A stretch of DNA of 64,000 bases from JANNMJ01 sp031426455 (GCA_031426455.1 JANPLI010000105.1:1-64000); one strand, 5' to 3'. Numbered from the stretch's first letter, positions 32,576 to 41,415 are shown. Notes: generated from the sequence alone by a model not told the origin. Made by a program: numbers and translations.

Positions 32576-33703
32576 ATGGCCTTCGACTTCACCCAGCACC
32601 CACACCGCCGCCACAATCCACTGACCGGCGAGTGGGTACTCGTTTCGCCGCACCGGGCCTTACGCCCCTGGCAGGGGCAGGTGGAAGAACCCGCCCCCGA
32701 AGCGCGCCCTGCCTACGACCCCACCTGCTACCTCTGCCCCGGCAACGCGCGCGCCGGCGGGCAGGTAAATCCGCCGTACGCCAGCACCTTTGTCTTCGAC
32801 AATGACTTTCCGGCGCTGCTCCCGCCCGAAGCTGGGGCGGCGCAAAACGAAACGCCACCCCTACCCCCTGAAGGCGCCCCCGAAGAGCTGCTGCAAGCCG
32901 TCCCCGAAACCGGCACCTGCCGGGTGGTCTGCTTCTCGCCGCGCCACGATCTGACCTTGCCCGAACTGCCCGTGGAAGCCATCCGGGAGGTGGTGGATGT
33001 GTGGGCGCACGAATACCAGACGCTCGGCGCGCGGTCTGACATCAACTACGTCCAGATTTTCGAGAACCGGGGCGCCATGATGGGCGCCTCGAACCCCCAC
33101 CCGCACGGGCAGATCTGGGCGCAGGCCACCGTACCCGACCTGCCTGCCCGCGCCGGCGAACGCCAGGCCGTCTATTTCGCCCGCCACGGGCGCAGCCTGC
33201 TAACGGACTATCTAACCCGCGAGCTAACCGAGCCGGGCACCCCGCGCGTGGTCATCGAGAATGCCCATTTCGTGGCGCTGGTCCCCTTCTGGGCCACCTG
33301 GCCCTTCGAGACGCTACTGCTGCCGCGCCGGGCGGTACCGTCCATCGAGTTGCTGACCGGCGAGGAGCGCGACGCGCTGGCCGACGCCCTGCGCCAGCTC
33401 ACCATCCGCTACGACAACCTCTTCCGCATCTCTTTCCCTTACTCGGCGGGGCTGCACCAGCGCCCCACCGACGGCCATCCCCACCCCCACTGGCACCTGC
33501 ACTTCCATTTCTTCCCGCCGCTGCTGCGCTCGGCCATGGTGCGCAAGTTTATGGTGGGCTACGAGCTGCTGGCCGGCCCCCAGCGCGACATCACCCCGGA
33601 GCAGGCCGCCGAACGCCTGCGCGCCCTGCCGGCGGTGCATTATAAGGCGGCGCAAGGCCCCGCCAAAGCCGGAATAGCGCGCCTCGGGCCGCCACTGGGA
33701 TGA
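32576..33703 (+). CDS. galT: galactose-1-phosphate uridylyltransferase
   Basis: The 375-residue enzyme shows the N-terminal HPHRRHNPLTGEWVLVSPHR, the zinc-site CYLCPGN, and the catalytic NPHPHGQIWAQA with the HxH nucleophile histidine. The C-terminal half repeats the HIT-like fold (HPHPHWHLHFHF). It moves UMP from UDP-glucose to galactose-1-phosphate, completing the Leloir route after GalM and GalK; GalE is not in the window. The start ATG abuts an A/C-rich tandem array. Confidence 0.96.
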   Translation: MAFDFTQHPHRRHNPLTGEWVLVSPHRALRPWQGQVEEPAPEARPAYDPTCYLCPGNARAGGQVNPPYASTFVFDNDFPALLPPEAGAAQNETPPLPPEGAPEELLQAVPETGTCRVVCFSPRHDLTLPELPVEAIREVVDVWAHEYQTLGARSDINYVQIFENRGAMMGASNPHPHGQIWAQATVPDLPARAGERQAVYFARHGRSLLTDYLTRELTEPGTPRVVIENAHFVALVPFWATWPFETLLLPRRAVPSIELLTGEERDALADALRQLTIRYDNLFRISFPYSAGLHQRPTDGHPHPHWHLHFHFFPPLLRSAMVRKFMVGYELLAGPQRDITPEQAAERLRALPAVHYKAAQGPAKAGIARLGPPLG

Positions 33704-33721
33704 CAGGTTACGCCGGCCTAA

Positions 33722-34141
33722 CCGCAAGGCTGCGCCCGGTCCGACGCCTACGAACTGACGGTCCCCGAGCTGGTCAATCTGCTGCCCGATGCCTCGGTCG
33801 AGTTGGTGGATCGCCTGACTAACACGCATTACGTGCTGGCCGATCAGCCGCTGATCCGGTTCACAGTCGAACAGGCCGGCGAAGTGCGCGGACGCTTCGC
33901 GCTCCACTTCGGCGAACGTAAGAGTCTGCCGGCCACGCCCCACCTGACGGTGTACCCCAACCCCGCTTCCGGCTTCGCGGTCATCGACTCGCCGCTGGCC
34001 GCGCGGGTGCTGGACGCGCTGGGCCGGGTGGTGCACGCCACCCCGGCTGGCCAGCCCCGCCTCGACCTGAAAGGGCTACCGCCCGGCGCCTATGTGGTGC
34101 GCACCACCGACGGCCGCACGGCCCGCCTGGTGGTGGAATAA
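33722..34141 (+). pseudogene. 5'-truncated remnant of a T9SS-secreted protein
   Basis: The open frame from just after a TAA at 33719 has no start with a signal peptide. It encodes the end of an extracellular domain (SDAYELTVPELVNLLPDASV, then LTNTHYVLADQP) and a complete type A sorting domain (LTVYPNPASGF, VLDALGRVVHAT, LDLKGLPPGAYVVRT, ARLVVE). A complete cargo would have an N-terminal export signal and a much longer body. The remnant sits between galT and a strong terminator and is probably not expressed as a secreted protein. Confidence 0.75.
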
Positions 34142-34175
34142 GCGCCCTTCGGCGCCGGCTGATTATTACCTGTTG

Positions 34176-34216
34176 AACCTCCCGGAGCCGTTTGGCTCCG
34201 GGAGGTTCTGGCGTTT
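34176..34216 (+). terminator. strong intrinsic terminator
   Basis: A perfect 14-bp stem (AACCTCCCGGAGCC / GGCTCCGGGAGGTT, loop GTTT) is followed by a T-containing tail (GCGTTTTGG). It closes the gal region and T9SS remnant. Confidence 0.85.
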
Positions 34217-34510
34217 TGGGGGATAGAGTATTTGGTGTTGGAGCAGCACTGCCAGCCTGCCGCTACTGACGTTGCGCTCATCGCAAAAGAGCACACCCCG
34301 GCGCTGATCCACTACCCACCTAATCGAAAACACCGCCCCGACATCGGCTATGCAGGCGTGTAAAGCCGCGCTGTAGGCTCGGTGAGTGATTGATTTCTGG
34401 GGTAATCGCCTCCGGTCTTTGGGTTGGCGGCGGTTTTTGTTTTCCAAAAGCTAAAGAGAGTACAGTGGCTGCAAACTACTGGCTTGCAATAAAGCGGCAA
34501 ATGCGCAAGA
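34208..34510. other. non-coding gap, nothing recognised
   Basis: About 300 bp follow the terminator without a supportable gene or RNA; only short low-quality ORFs are present. Confidence 0.4.
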
Positions 34511-35137
34511 TCACTGCTGCGGTGTTGTCATACCAGGGCGCGGCGTTTGGGCGCCAGCCAGCACTTCGGCCAACGCATCCACTAGCCGCTGGAACGAGCG
34601 GCATTCCAGCGCTAAGGTTGGGTCGAGGTGGTAGGTGAACGCTTCCTGATGGGTAGTCTCGCGATAGATATGGCCGTACGGCATTTGCTTCGTCAGCCAT
34701 TCCTTCACGCCGCGTTTGGCTTCAATCGTATAATCACGACGGGTTTCGTCCTTGATGAGCGGCGTATGGGGCGTAATCGATGCTAGGCTCGCCACCAGCC
34801 ATTCTTCGTACTCCCGGTAAGCGAATACCACCGCTACCGGGTACGGCAACCGGAAGGCGGCCAGGTCGGCGGCTAAGGCCCAGGCCTCGGCACGGGGACA
34901 GTCATCTTCCAGGTCGAGCAGCACGAGGGCGCCGTGGCACTGGCCGGCAGCCATCTTCATCCGCAGCAGCTCGGCGAAATCAGAAAGCCGGCGGCGCAGC
35001 GGCGCCAGCCCTTTCACGATGATGGGTTTGGCCGGTGCCCAGTCGTAGCGTTGGGCTTGTTTGAGCAGCTTCGTCAGCAGCACCGGCACGGCAGCCACGT
35101 CGCCGGGACCCTCCACGAGCGTAAGCAGATGCTTCAT
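34511..35137 (-). CDS. DUF4276-like TOPRIM protein (partner of AAA ATPase)
   Basis: The 208-residue protein begins MKHLLTLVEGPGDVAAVPVL, the TOPRIM glutamate motif (VEGxxD), and carries a second acidic motif in GALVLLDLEDDCP. Together these form a metal-binding nuclease-type TOPRIM core, as in DUF4276 and OLD-family proteins. EYEEWLVASLASI and the Gln-rich C-terminal region match DUF4276. Its ATG overlaps the stop of the ATPase gene (ATGA), so the two are translated together. The pair looks like an ATPase-nuclease or effector defence module. Activity is inferred from the family. Confidence 0.75.
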   Translation of the reverse strand: MKHLLTLVEGPGDVAAVPVLLTKLLKQAQRYDWAPAKPIIVKGLAPLRRRLSDFAELLRMKMAAGQCHGALVLLDLEDDCPRAEAWALAADLAAFRLPYPVAVVFAYREYEEWLVASLASITPHTPLIKDETRRDYTIEAKRGVKEWLTKQMPYGHIYRETTHQEAFTYHLDPTLALECRSFQRLVDALAEVLAGAQTPRPGMTTPQQ

Positions 35138-36450
35138 TCGGCGGCATCGGCTACGGGATCGGGCTGCCGATGCAACCCTTCGGCGCGCAGCAGCTCGCCG
35201 GGCGTGAAGAGCCGGCGCTGCACGACTTCGATTTGGTCCGTGGCCAACGGCCCCACGCGGGTTTCGCCGTTCACCCGCTCGACCATCAGGAACGATTCGG
35301 GCGGCAGGAAGTCCAGCAGGTCGGCGCTGTGCGTGGTCAGAATCAATTGCTGCCGCAGGCTGGCTTCGCGGAACAGCTCCGCCAGCACGGCCAGCATCCC
35401 GGTGTGGATGTTGACTTCGGGTTCTTCGATGGTGCGAAGGGGGAGTGGCTCCTGACCAGGATAGTGGCTCTCCTGCGCTGGCTGAAATAAGGCAGCCAGG
35501 ATACCCAGCGCCCGCAGGGTGCCGTCGGATTCCTGTTCCAGGTCCGACTTGCGGGGCTTGCTGCTGGCCGTCAGGTAGTGCAGGTAGGTGACCAAAAAGC
35601 TGCCGGTGGTTTCGACGGAAAAGTCGGTTACGCCGCTGACCAGGCGACTCAGCACGGCCTTGATTTCGCGGGCGTCTTCGCGGTTAGTGTGCAGGTGCCG
35701 CAGGACGGCGGCCAGGTTCTCCCCTCCCTCGCTGAAAGGCGTTTCCGTCACCAGGCGCTGTGGTGCCCGTAGCTCCTTCGGATTTAGAGTGTAGAACAGG
35801 GAGCGGGTCAGGCCCAGCGAGCATAGGTAGGCCATTTGCGCTATCCCTTGCACGTGCCATCGGCTAGGTCGGGGCGACTGCTTCAGCTCTTCTGTTGGCG
35901 CATCGTTAGCGAAGTATAAAGGGCCAGGTAGGTCAATCGGCCCAATTAGCTTATTCGTGGTCCCGAAGTCGGGGGATAGTTGCACAGTCTCTACCGCGTC
36001 GCTGTCTTGTAGTAGCAGTTCTGTCCCCTGGCGCACTCCTCGCACTAATGGTCGGGCTGGTACCTCAACGGTCAGTTCCTCACGCTTTACCTTCACTCCT
36101 TGGCGGGTGCCCGGCGACAGCGTCAGATCATAGGTTACTATCCGGCCCTGCCCATCGGCATACGTCACGCCGAGGCTGATATCAACTGCCTTCTTACTGC
36201 CCGTCCAGTGGCAGATTACGGCCAAGCCCTTGCGGTCCAGAATCGCTTGATCGAGGCCGCGCGTGAGGGCATCGCGCAGAAATCGCAGCGCATCCACCAC
36301 GTTGCTTTTGCCGGCGCCGTTCGGCCCGACCAGCACCGTGAGTGGCCCGATGGGCACATCCACTTCCCCGATGCTGCGGAAGTTTTTGATGCGTAGCCGC
36401 GTCAGGCGCATCGGCGCGGGCGGTGGGAGCGGCGGAATAGCAGCGGGCAT
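35134..36450 (-). CDS. RecF/OLD-like AAA (ABC-type) ATPase
   Basis: The protein has MRLTRLRIKNFRSIGEVDVP, Walker A VGPNGAGKSN, an ABC signature-like ESDGTLRALGILAALF, Walker B RTIEEPEVNIH and the H-loop LTTHSADLLDFL, as in AAA_15/AAA_21 ATPases. Starts at 36450 and 36411 are both possible; 36411 removes a proline-rich lead. It is joined by a 4-bp overlap to the TOPRIM gene, as in OLD-, Gabija- or PARIS-type defence pairs. The region is close to bulk base composition. The inference of a defence role rests on gene pairing. Confidence 0.85.
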   Translation of the reverse strand: MPAAIPPLPPPAPMRLTRLRIKNFRSIGEVDVPIGPLTVLVGPNGAGKSNVVDALRFLRDALTRGLDQAILDRKGLAVICHWTGSKKAVDISLGVTYADGQGRIVTYDLTLSPGTRQGVKVKREELTVEVPARPLVRGVRQGTELLLQDSDAVETVQLSPDFGTTNKLIGPIDLPGPLYFANDAPTEELKQSPRPSRWHVQGIAQMAYLCSLGLTRSLFYTLNPKELRAPQRLVTETPFSEGGENLAAVLRHLHTNREDAREIKAVLSRLVSGVTDFSVETTGSFLVTYLHYLTASSKPRKSDLEQESDGTLRALGILAALFQPAQESHYPGQEPLPLRTIEEPEVNIHTGMLAVLAELFREASLRQQLILTTHSADLLDFLPPESFLMVERVNGETRVGPLATDQIEVVQRRLFTPGELLRAEGLHRQPDPVADAAE

Positions 36451-36484
36451 AGGCACAAAGTAAGGTGGGCCGGCGTACTCACCC

Positions 36485-38032
36485 TCAGAACTGAAAGTAA
36501 ATAAACGGCTGCATCTCGGCGTTTTTCACCTGAAATAGCAGCACGATGACGGCCACGATCAGCAGCGCCTTGCCCAGGTCGGGCACCCGGCCGAACCAGA
36601 CGCGGACGCCGCCCTTCACGGGCGCCGGGATGAAGTGCAGGTAGTAGCCGAACGCCATCAGGCCGAACACCCGTGCGTAGGCGGGCAGCATCGCGGGAAT
36701 TAGCTGCGGCTGAAAATCAGTGCCGATCTGCCGGATCACGCTGCCGGCCAGGGCCAGGGTGTCAGCGCGGAAGAAGATCCAGCAAAAGCAGACGAAGTGG
36801 AAGGTGAGCAGCCAGGCTAAAAAGGTGGCGAGTGGCGAGTGGCGAGTGGCGGGATTCCTCGAAACTCGAAACTCGAAACTCGAAACGGCTTTGTGGACCG
36901 CCAGCGCCACGCCGTGGAGCGCGCCCCAGATCAGGAACCGGATGCTGGCCCCGTGCCAGAGGCCGCCGAGGAGCATCGTCAGGAACTGGTTGCGGTAGGC
37001 GCGGAGCTTGCCGTGCCGGTTGCCGCCGAGGGGGATGTAGAGATAGTCGCGCAGCCACGAACTGAGCGAGATATGCCAGCGCCGCCAGAACTCGGTGATG
37101 CTGGTGGACTGGTACGGCGAGTCGAAATTGAGCGAGAGCCGGAAGCCCAGCAGCAGCGCCACGCCGATGGCGATGTCAGTGTAGCCGCTGAAATCGCAGT
37201 AAATCTGGAGGGCGTAGCCGTACACGGCCATCAGGTTCTCGAAGCCCGTGAACTGCGTGGGGCCGGCGAACACGCGATCCACGAAGTTGGCGGCGAGGTA
37301 GTCGGAGATCAGGATTTTCTTCGCCAGCCCGTTGACGATCAGGAAGACGGCGCGGCCGTACTCGTCGCGCGTGAGGCGGTAGGGCGCGTAAAGCTGCGGC
37401 ACGAACTCCGAAGCCCGCACGATGGGCCCGGCCACAAGCTGCGGAAAAAAGGAGACGAAAAAGGCAAAGTCGAGGAAGCTCGTGACCGGCTTGAGTTCGC
37501 CCCGGTACACGTCGATGGTGTAGCTCATCGACTGAAACGTGTAGAACGACACGCCCACCGGCAGGATGATCGTGGCCACGTCGAAGCCCGTACCGGCGGT
37601 CTGGTTCACGGCCATCGCGAGCCAGTTCTGCGCCACGTAATGCGTACCGAGCGCCCAGTTCAGCGCGTCGACGAAGAAGAAGGTGTACTTGAAGTACGCC
37701 AGCACGCCCAGGTTTACGGTGCAGGAAGCGGCAATCAGCGCCTGCCGCACGGCGGGGCTTTTGGAGCGGTACACCGCCCGCGCCGCCGAGAAGTCGAAGA
37801 CGGCCGTGAACAGCAGCAGCAGCAGAAAATAACCGCCGGTTTTGTAGTAAAAAAACCACGAAAAGGCCATCAGAAAGAAGTTCCGAGCCTTGATGGTGCG
37901 GTAAATCAGGGGGTAGATCAGCAGCACGACGCCGAACAGCCCCCAGAACAGCGCCTGCGTGAAAAGCAGTGGCTGGTTGTCGTGATACAGCAGAAAGTCA
38001 GCTGTAACGGCGGTGCCCCGCGCCGTCGCCAT
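36485..38032 (-). CDS. MBOAT-family O-acyltransferase (AlgI-like)
   Basis: The multipass protein has the MBOAT core: IYCDFSGYTDIAIGVALLLG, NFDSPYQSTSITEFWRRWHI, and the catalytic-His region LLGGLWHGASIRFLIWGALH. It transfers acyl groups, usually acetyl, across the membrane to extracytoplasmic glycans, with SGNH partners. The start is uncertain: a natural start probably preceded DFLLYHDNQPLLF, but that position is occupied by a REP-like palindrome whose edge supplies ATG 38032 (MATARGTAVTADF). An in-frame heptamer array (36826-36887) adds about 20 residues (SSFEFRVSRNPATRHSPLAT) in a loop near residue 390. Confidence 0.92.
   Translation of the reverse strand: MATARGTAVTADFLLYHDNQPLLFTQALFWGLFGVVLLIYPLIYRTIKARNFFLMAFSWFFYYKTGGYFLLLLLFTAVFDFSAARAVYRSKSPAVRQALIAASCTVNLGVLAYFKYTFFFVDALNWALGTHYVAQNWLAMAVNQTAGTGFDVATIILPVGVSFYTFQSMSYTIDVYRGELKPVTSFLDFAFFVSFFPQLVAGPIVRASEFVPQLYAPYRLTRDEYGRAVFLIVNGLAKKILISDYLAANFVDRVFAGPTQFTGFENLMAVYGYALQIYCDFSGYTDIAIGVALLLGFRLSLNFDSPYQSTSITEFWRRWHISLSSWLRDYLYIPLGGNRHGKLRAYRNQFLTMLLGGLWHGASIRFLIWGALHGVALAVHKAVSSFEFRVSRNPATRHSPLATFLAWLLTFHFVCFCWIFFRADTLALAGSVIRQIGTDFQPQLIPAMLPAYARVFGLMAFGYYLHFIPAPVKGGVRVWFGRVPDLGKALLIVAVIVLLFQVKNAEMQPFIYFQF
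36826..36887. repeat. inverted heptamer array inside the MBOAT coding frame
   Basis: Four units of TGGCGAG (the last TGGCGGG) are followed by a 6-nt centre and four units of CGAAACT (the last CGAAACG). The two arms match as nnCGAGT after reverse complement. The 62-bp structure is translated in frame. Confidence 0.95.
38003..38029. repeat. REP-like palindrome copy 1
   Basis: TGTAACGGCGGTGCCCCGCG followed by CCGTCGC is an imperfect palindrome of the family with core GACGGCG..CGCCGTC and a flanking GTAAC. It covers the 5' end of the MBOAT gene. Confidence 0.8.
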
Positions 38033-38048
38033 AAAGGATGACACCGCC

Positions 38049-38073
38049 GTAACGACGGCGTCCCACGCCGTCG
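38049..38073. repeat. REP-like palindrome copy 2
   Basis: GTAAC is followed by GACGGCG-TCCCA-CGCCGTCG, a near-perfect palindrome, 20 bp from copy 1. Confidence 0.8.
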
Positions 38074-38133
38074 AAACCGATTTCAGCAGATCAGCAGCCA
38101 GTAACAGGTGTATCACAAATGACAACGAGGGTG

Positions 38134-38158
38134 CGACGGCGCGGAGCGCCGTCGGTAC
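38134..38158. repeat. REP-like palindrome copy 3
   Basis: CGACGGCGCGGAGCGCCGTC followed by GGTAC, in the opposite orientation to copies 1 and 2. Confidence 0.8.
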
Positions 38159-38164
38159 AGGGAG

Positions 38165-38222
38165 GCCGGCGCGAAGTACCGGCGTTACATACTTTGACGG
38201 ACGGCGTGCCGCGCCGTGCGTC
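38165..38222. repeat. REP-like palindrome copies 4 and 5 (divergent)
   Basis: A GCCGGCGCGAAGTACCGGCG-TTAC variant (38165-38188) is followed by GACGGACGGCG-TGCC-GCGCCGTGCGTC (38197-38221 approximately), which runs into the stop codon of the SGNH gene. Confidence 0.65.
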
Positions 38223-39687
38223 AGGGTTTGAGCAGCACGCGCGGCGCCACCGGCCCGATGGGGACCAGGGCGGCGCGCAGGGCAATGGTCAGCAAGTCGG
38301 CTTGCAATTGGTAACCACGCAGGGTGTAATGTACATAGTCGCGCTGGGCCAGGCCGGTGGCAGTCCAGTTCGGGATGGAATTGGCGCCGCCCATCACGCG
38401 GTTGAAATCCCAGACGGCGCAGTCGGTCTGCTCGGCCACGTCGATCAGGATGCGCGTGGCGGCGGCGGTGCGCGCGGCGTTGGGGCGGCCGTTACGGTAG
38501 GTATCGCCGGGGGTGGTGAGCAGCAGCGCGGCTTGTGGGGCAGCGCGTTGCAGCATTTGAAGGAACGTACCCACGTCGCGGCGGAACGCTACGGAGTCGA
38601 AGGAGCCGCCGAATACGTCGTTCGTTCCGAGCGAAACCACCACCAGATCCGGGTTCAGCACGGCCAGTTGGCGCCGCAGGCGCCCGCAGCGCAGGTATGA
38701 GGCCACGGTGGCGCCATTGCCGCCGGCCACGCTCCAGTCCAGGCCGGGCGTGTCGGATTCCAGGTGCAGGCCCTGCAAAATCAGGCGGCGCTGGCCGGGG
38801 CGCGTCTGCCGCACCCGAAAAGTGAGCGTCGTGACGGGCGCCCGCAGCGTCCATTCGCCGCAACCGGCGGTGTAATCCGGTCGATACGCGGCTACCCCCG
38901 CCGAATCGACCAGCTCCAGCCGGTACGAGGCCGAATCGTCGAGCGGGTAAAATACCCGTACCCGCGCCACTGGCGAGCGCGCGGCCGTGGCGCCCACCAG
39001 CCGCAGCGTGAACGTGGCGCCGGCCGTGGCCGTGGCGCCCGCCAGCCCCGCCAGCCCCCAGTTGGAGTGGTGCGCCGGAATGGCCGAACGGCGCGGCAGC
39101 CAGGTACCGGTGGCGATGACGCGGTAGTCGTAGGGGTTGTTGGTGCGGGCCAGTGCGTACGGAAACACCAGCCCGCGCCCGGCCGAGCCGTAATCGGCCT
39201 GCCAGGCATCGCGGACGCGGGCCGTGAGCAGGTCGGCTTGCAGGTGCGAATCGCCGAGGTGCACCACCCGCACCGTGCGCCGCTGCCCGGCGGTGAGCGC
39301 CTCGGTGGCTTCGCGGAACGGGCGGAGTGGATCGGCGCCGAAAGTCAGGATCTGATTCGCTTCAACCGCCATAAACGCGGGCTGAAAGTCAGCAGGATAC
39401 TGCGGATACGTGGCTTTGAACGTGGAATCGGGCGGCGCAAAGAACCGCCGCACTGGTCGCGCCACCGGGCGCCGGGCGTGCGCTACGTGTACTGGCCAGC
39501 GCCGGTGCCGCGCTACCGTCGCCCGCCGATGCCGAACCACCGCTGCCCGCCGATGCCGAACCGTAACCGTCGTCCGTTTTTTGGCGCGCGGCGCAGCGCG
39601 GGCCTGCGCCCACAAGCCGGCATCCAACCCCAACAGCAGGGTCAGCACCAGGGCGAGCGGGCGCAAAAAACGGTGATGGTGGGGCAC
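38221..39687 (-). CDS. secreted SGNH/GDSL hydrolase-like protein (O-acetylation locus)
   Basis: The 488-residue product has a signal peptide (LALVLTLLLGLDAGLWAQA). A strongly basic low-complexity stretch follows, with repeated RHRRA motifs (residues about 40-75). The SGNH domain shows block I VVHLGDSHLQADL, block III VVVSLGTNDVFGGSFD and the catalytic DxxH in RDYVHYTLRGY. In MBOAT loci such proteins complete transfer of acetyl groups to, or their removal from, surface glycans in the periplasm. It lies between the MBOAT gene and a second SGNH gene on the same strand. REP-like palindromes flank its 3' end. Confidence 0.85.
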   Translation of the reverse strand: MPHHHRFLRPLALVLTLLLGLDAGLWAQARAAPRAKKRTTVTVRHRRAAVVRHRRATVARHRRWPVHVAHARRPVARPVRRFFAPPDSTFKATYPQYPADFQPAFMAVEANQILTFGADPLRPFREATEALTAGQRRTVRVVHLGDSHLQADLLTARVRDAWQADYGSAGRGLVFPYALARTNNPYDYRVIATGTWLPRRSAIPAHHSNWGLAGLAGATATAGATFTLRLVGATAARSPVARVRVFYPLDDSASYRLELVDSAGVAAYRPDYTAGCGEWTLRAPVTTLTFRVRQTRPGQRRLILQGLHLESDTPGLDWSVAGGNGATVASYLRCGRLRRQLAVLNPDLVVVSLGTNDVFGGSFDSVAFRRDVGTFLQMLQRAAPQAALLLTTPGDTYRNGRPNAARTAAATRILIDVAEQTDCAVWDFNRVMGGANSIPNWTATGLAQRDYVHYTLRGYQLQADLLTIALRAALVPIGPVAPRVLLKP

Positions 39688-39787
39688 GGGAGAGTTTTCG
39701 GCGGACGGTTAGAGAGTGATTAATTTCGACAGCGCAGGGGCTGTCATTACTTGCTGTTGCTGAAACTGTTGAGTACTGTTGCTGCTG

Positions 39788-39812
39788 CGACGGCGCGGAG
39801 CACCGTCGTTAC
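39788..39812. repeat. REP-like palindrome copy 6
   Basis: CGACGGCGCGGAGCACCGTC followed by GTTAC, 1.6 kb from the cluster. Its GTAAC end provides the TAA stop of the second SGNH gene (39809-39811). Confidence 0.85.
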
Positions 39813-41407
39813 ATTGGTCTGGCCCAGTTGTCGTATTCGCGGATCAAGGCTTTCCAGAGCAGTTCGCCGACGATGCGGGCGCCGGGACCGGAAAAGTGTG
39901 TGTAGTCGGGCTGGGCCAGGGCGGGGCGCGCCGCCACCCAGGCAGGCATTGCATCTTCGCCGCCCATCGCGCCATATAAATCCCAGAAGGCGCAGCCCGT
40001 GGCGAAGGCGGCATTGCGCTGGGCTTCCCGGACTTTTTCGACGCTCGGCCGGGTGTGCCAGGCGCCGTCCCGGCGACGGCTCATATCGGAGATGCCAATC
40101 ACGAGGACCGGGATTTCGGGCACCGTCCGGCGCAGCAGCCGGAGCTGGCCGGTCAGCATCCGTTGGTAATAGCTGTAAGATTTGGCTTCCGCCGCACCCA
40201 CGTTCACGCCAAATTCGAGTACGATCAGCCCCACCCCCAGGCGCCGGAGTTGGCGGCCGTAGAAAGGCATCTGCATCCGGCCAAACTCGGTACACGACGA
40301 GCCGCGCAGACTCACATTGTCCACGGCCACGCCCTGGCGGCAATCGAAGGCCAGGGCCAACACATCGGGCGAGGGGTTGCCGCTGGTGGCACGGAACCGT
40401 GCCTCCACCCCTTTGGCGCCCACCGGCAGCTCTTTGGTGAACACGCCCACCGAATCGGGCGCCGTGGGGTCGAGGCGTTCATCGTCGGCCAGCACGGCGC
40501 CGTCGGCCTTCAGCGTCAGTTGAAACGGCGCGTTGGGGTTGCGATACAACACCCGGACCTGCTCCGGGCGCCCGACCGGGCCAAACCCGCGCCGGGGGAA
40601 CGTGTAGCGCGCCGTGGCCGCGCCGCCGCTGACTTTACCGCTGGAATCGGTGCGGGCCGCGCCGAAGCGGAAGTAGGCGTCCAGCGGGCCATAAAAGACG
40701 TGCGGCGCCTTCTGACGGGGGCCGTAGGCCGCATATTTTTTCCACGGCCCGCGCGGCCGGACCTGCACCGTCTGGCGGGCTTCATTCACTTCAGCCACGG
40801 CCACCAGGCCCGGCCCGCAGCCGCCGAACTGCTCCTGAAAACGCTGCCGCAGGTAGCTCGTCACGCGGTCGCCTTCGAGTTGTGAGTCGCCGATGTGCAG
40901 CACCCGCGTGTGGCCGCCGGTGGCGGCCAGGTCGTGCAGGGTGCGAAAAAAGGCCGTCAGCACGTCGGGGCGACCTTCGGGAAACTCGATGGGGAACGCC
41001 AGCCGGGCCGTGTCCGGGGCGGGCACCCGGCGCGTGGGCAGCGGAGGAGCTGGGGGCCGAACGACCGCGGTTGTTCCGGCGTGCGTCAGCGAGTCAGCAG
41101 GTACTGGCCGGGCATTGGCGCTGCCGGGCACGGCATCCGGGGCCGGTTCCGTGCCGGGGGCAGCCACGGAATCGTCCTCGGCCAACAGCCCGGCGGCGCT
41201 CGCCTGCGCCAGGGTACCGGTGATGTCTTTGAGGGCGGGTGGCGGTGTGGGCAGCACGTCGGGCAGCCCGATCAGGCGTACCGTCAGCGGCGGCGTGAGG
41301 GCCGTAGCCGGAAAAACCAGCCGCCCGCCCGGCACCAGCACGGCCAACGCCACCAGCAGGCCCCCCACCAAAATCAACAAACCAAGTGCGCGCAGCGGAG
41401 AAACCAT
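39809..41407 (-). CDS. membrane-anchored SGNH hydrolase-like protein
   Basis: With ATG 41407 the product starts MVSPLRALGLLILVGGLLVA, an N-terminal membrane anchor. A Pro/Ala-rich linker (to about residue 150) leads to an SGNH domain with VLHIGDSQLEGDRVTSYLRQ, an FGVN block III-like motif and PDYTHFSGPGARIVGELLW as the catalytic DxxH. It resembles AlgJ/AlgX-type partners of MBOAT acyltransferases. A TAnnTTTG box lies only 9 bp upstream of the ATG, predicting a leaderless or nearly leaderless mRNA. The longer frame upstream was rejected for that reason. Confidence 0.85.
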   Translation of the reverse strand: MVSPLRALGLLILVGGLLVALAVLVPGGRLVFPATALTPPLTVRLIGLPDVLPTPPPALKDITGTLAQASAAGLLAEDDSVAAPGTEPAPDAVPGSANARPVPADSLTHAGTTAVVRPPAPPLPTRRVPAPDTARLAFPIEFPEGRPDVLTAFFRTLHDLAATGGHTRVLHIGDSQLEGDRVTSYLRQRFQEQFGGCGPGLVAVAEVNEARQTVQVRPRGPWKKYAAYGPRQKAPHVFYGPLDAYFRFGAARTDSSGKVSGGAATARYTFPRRGFGPVGRPEQVRVLYRNPNAPFQLTLKADGAVLADDERLDPTAPDSVGVFTKELPVGAKGVEARFRATSGNPSPDVLALAFDCRQGVAVDNVSLRGSSCTEFGRMQMPFYGRQLRRLGVGLIVLEFGVNVGAAEAKSYSYYQRMLTGQLRLLRRTVPEIPVLVIGISDMSRRRDGAWHTRPSVEKVREAQRNAAFATGCAFWDLYGAMGGEDAMPAWVAARPALAQPDYTHFSGPGARIVGELLWKALIREYDNWARPM

Positions 41408-41415
41408 CGAGGCCC

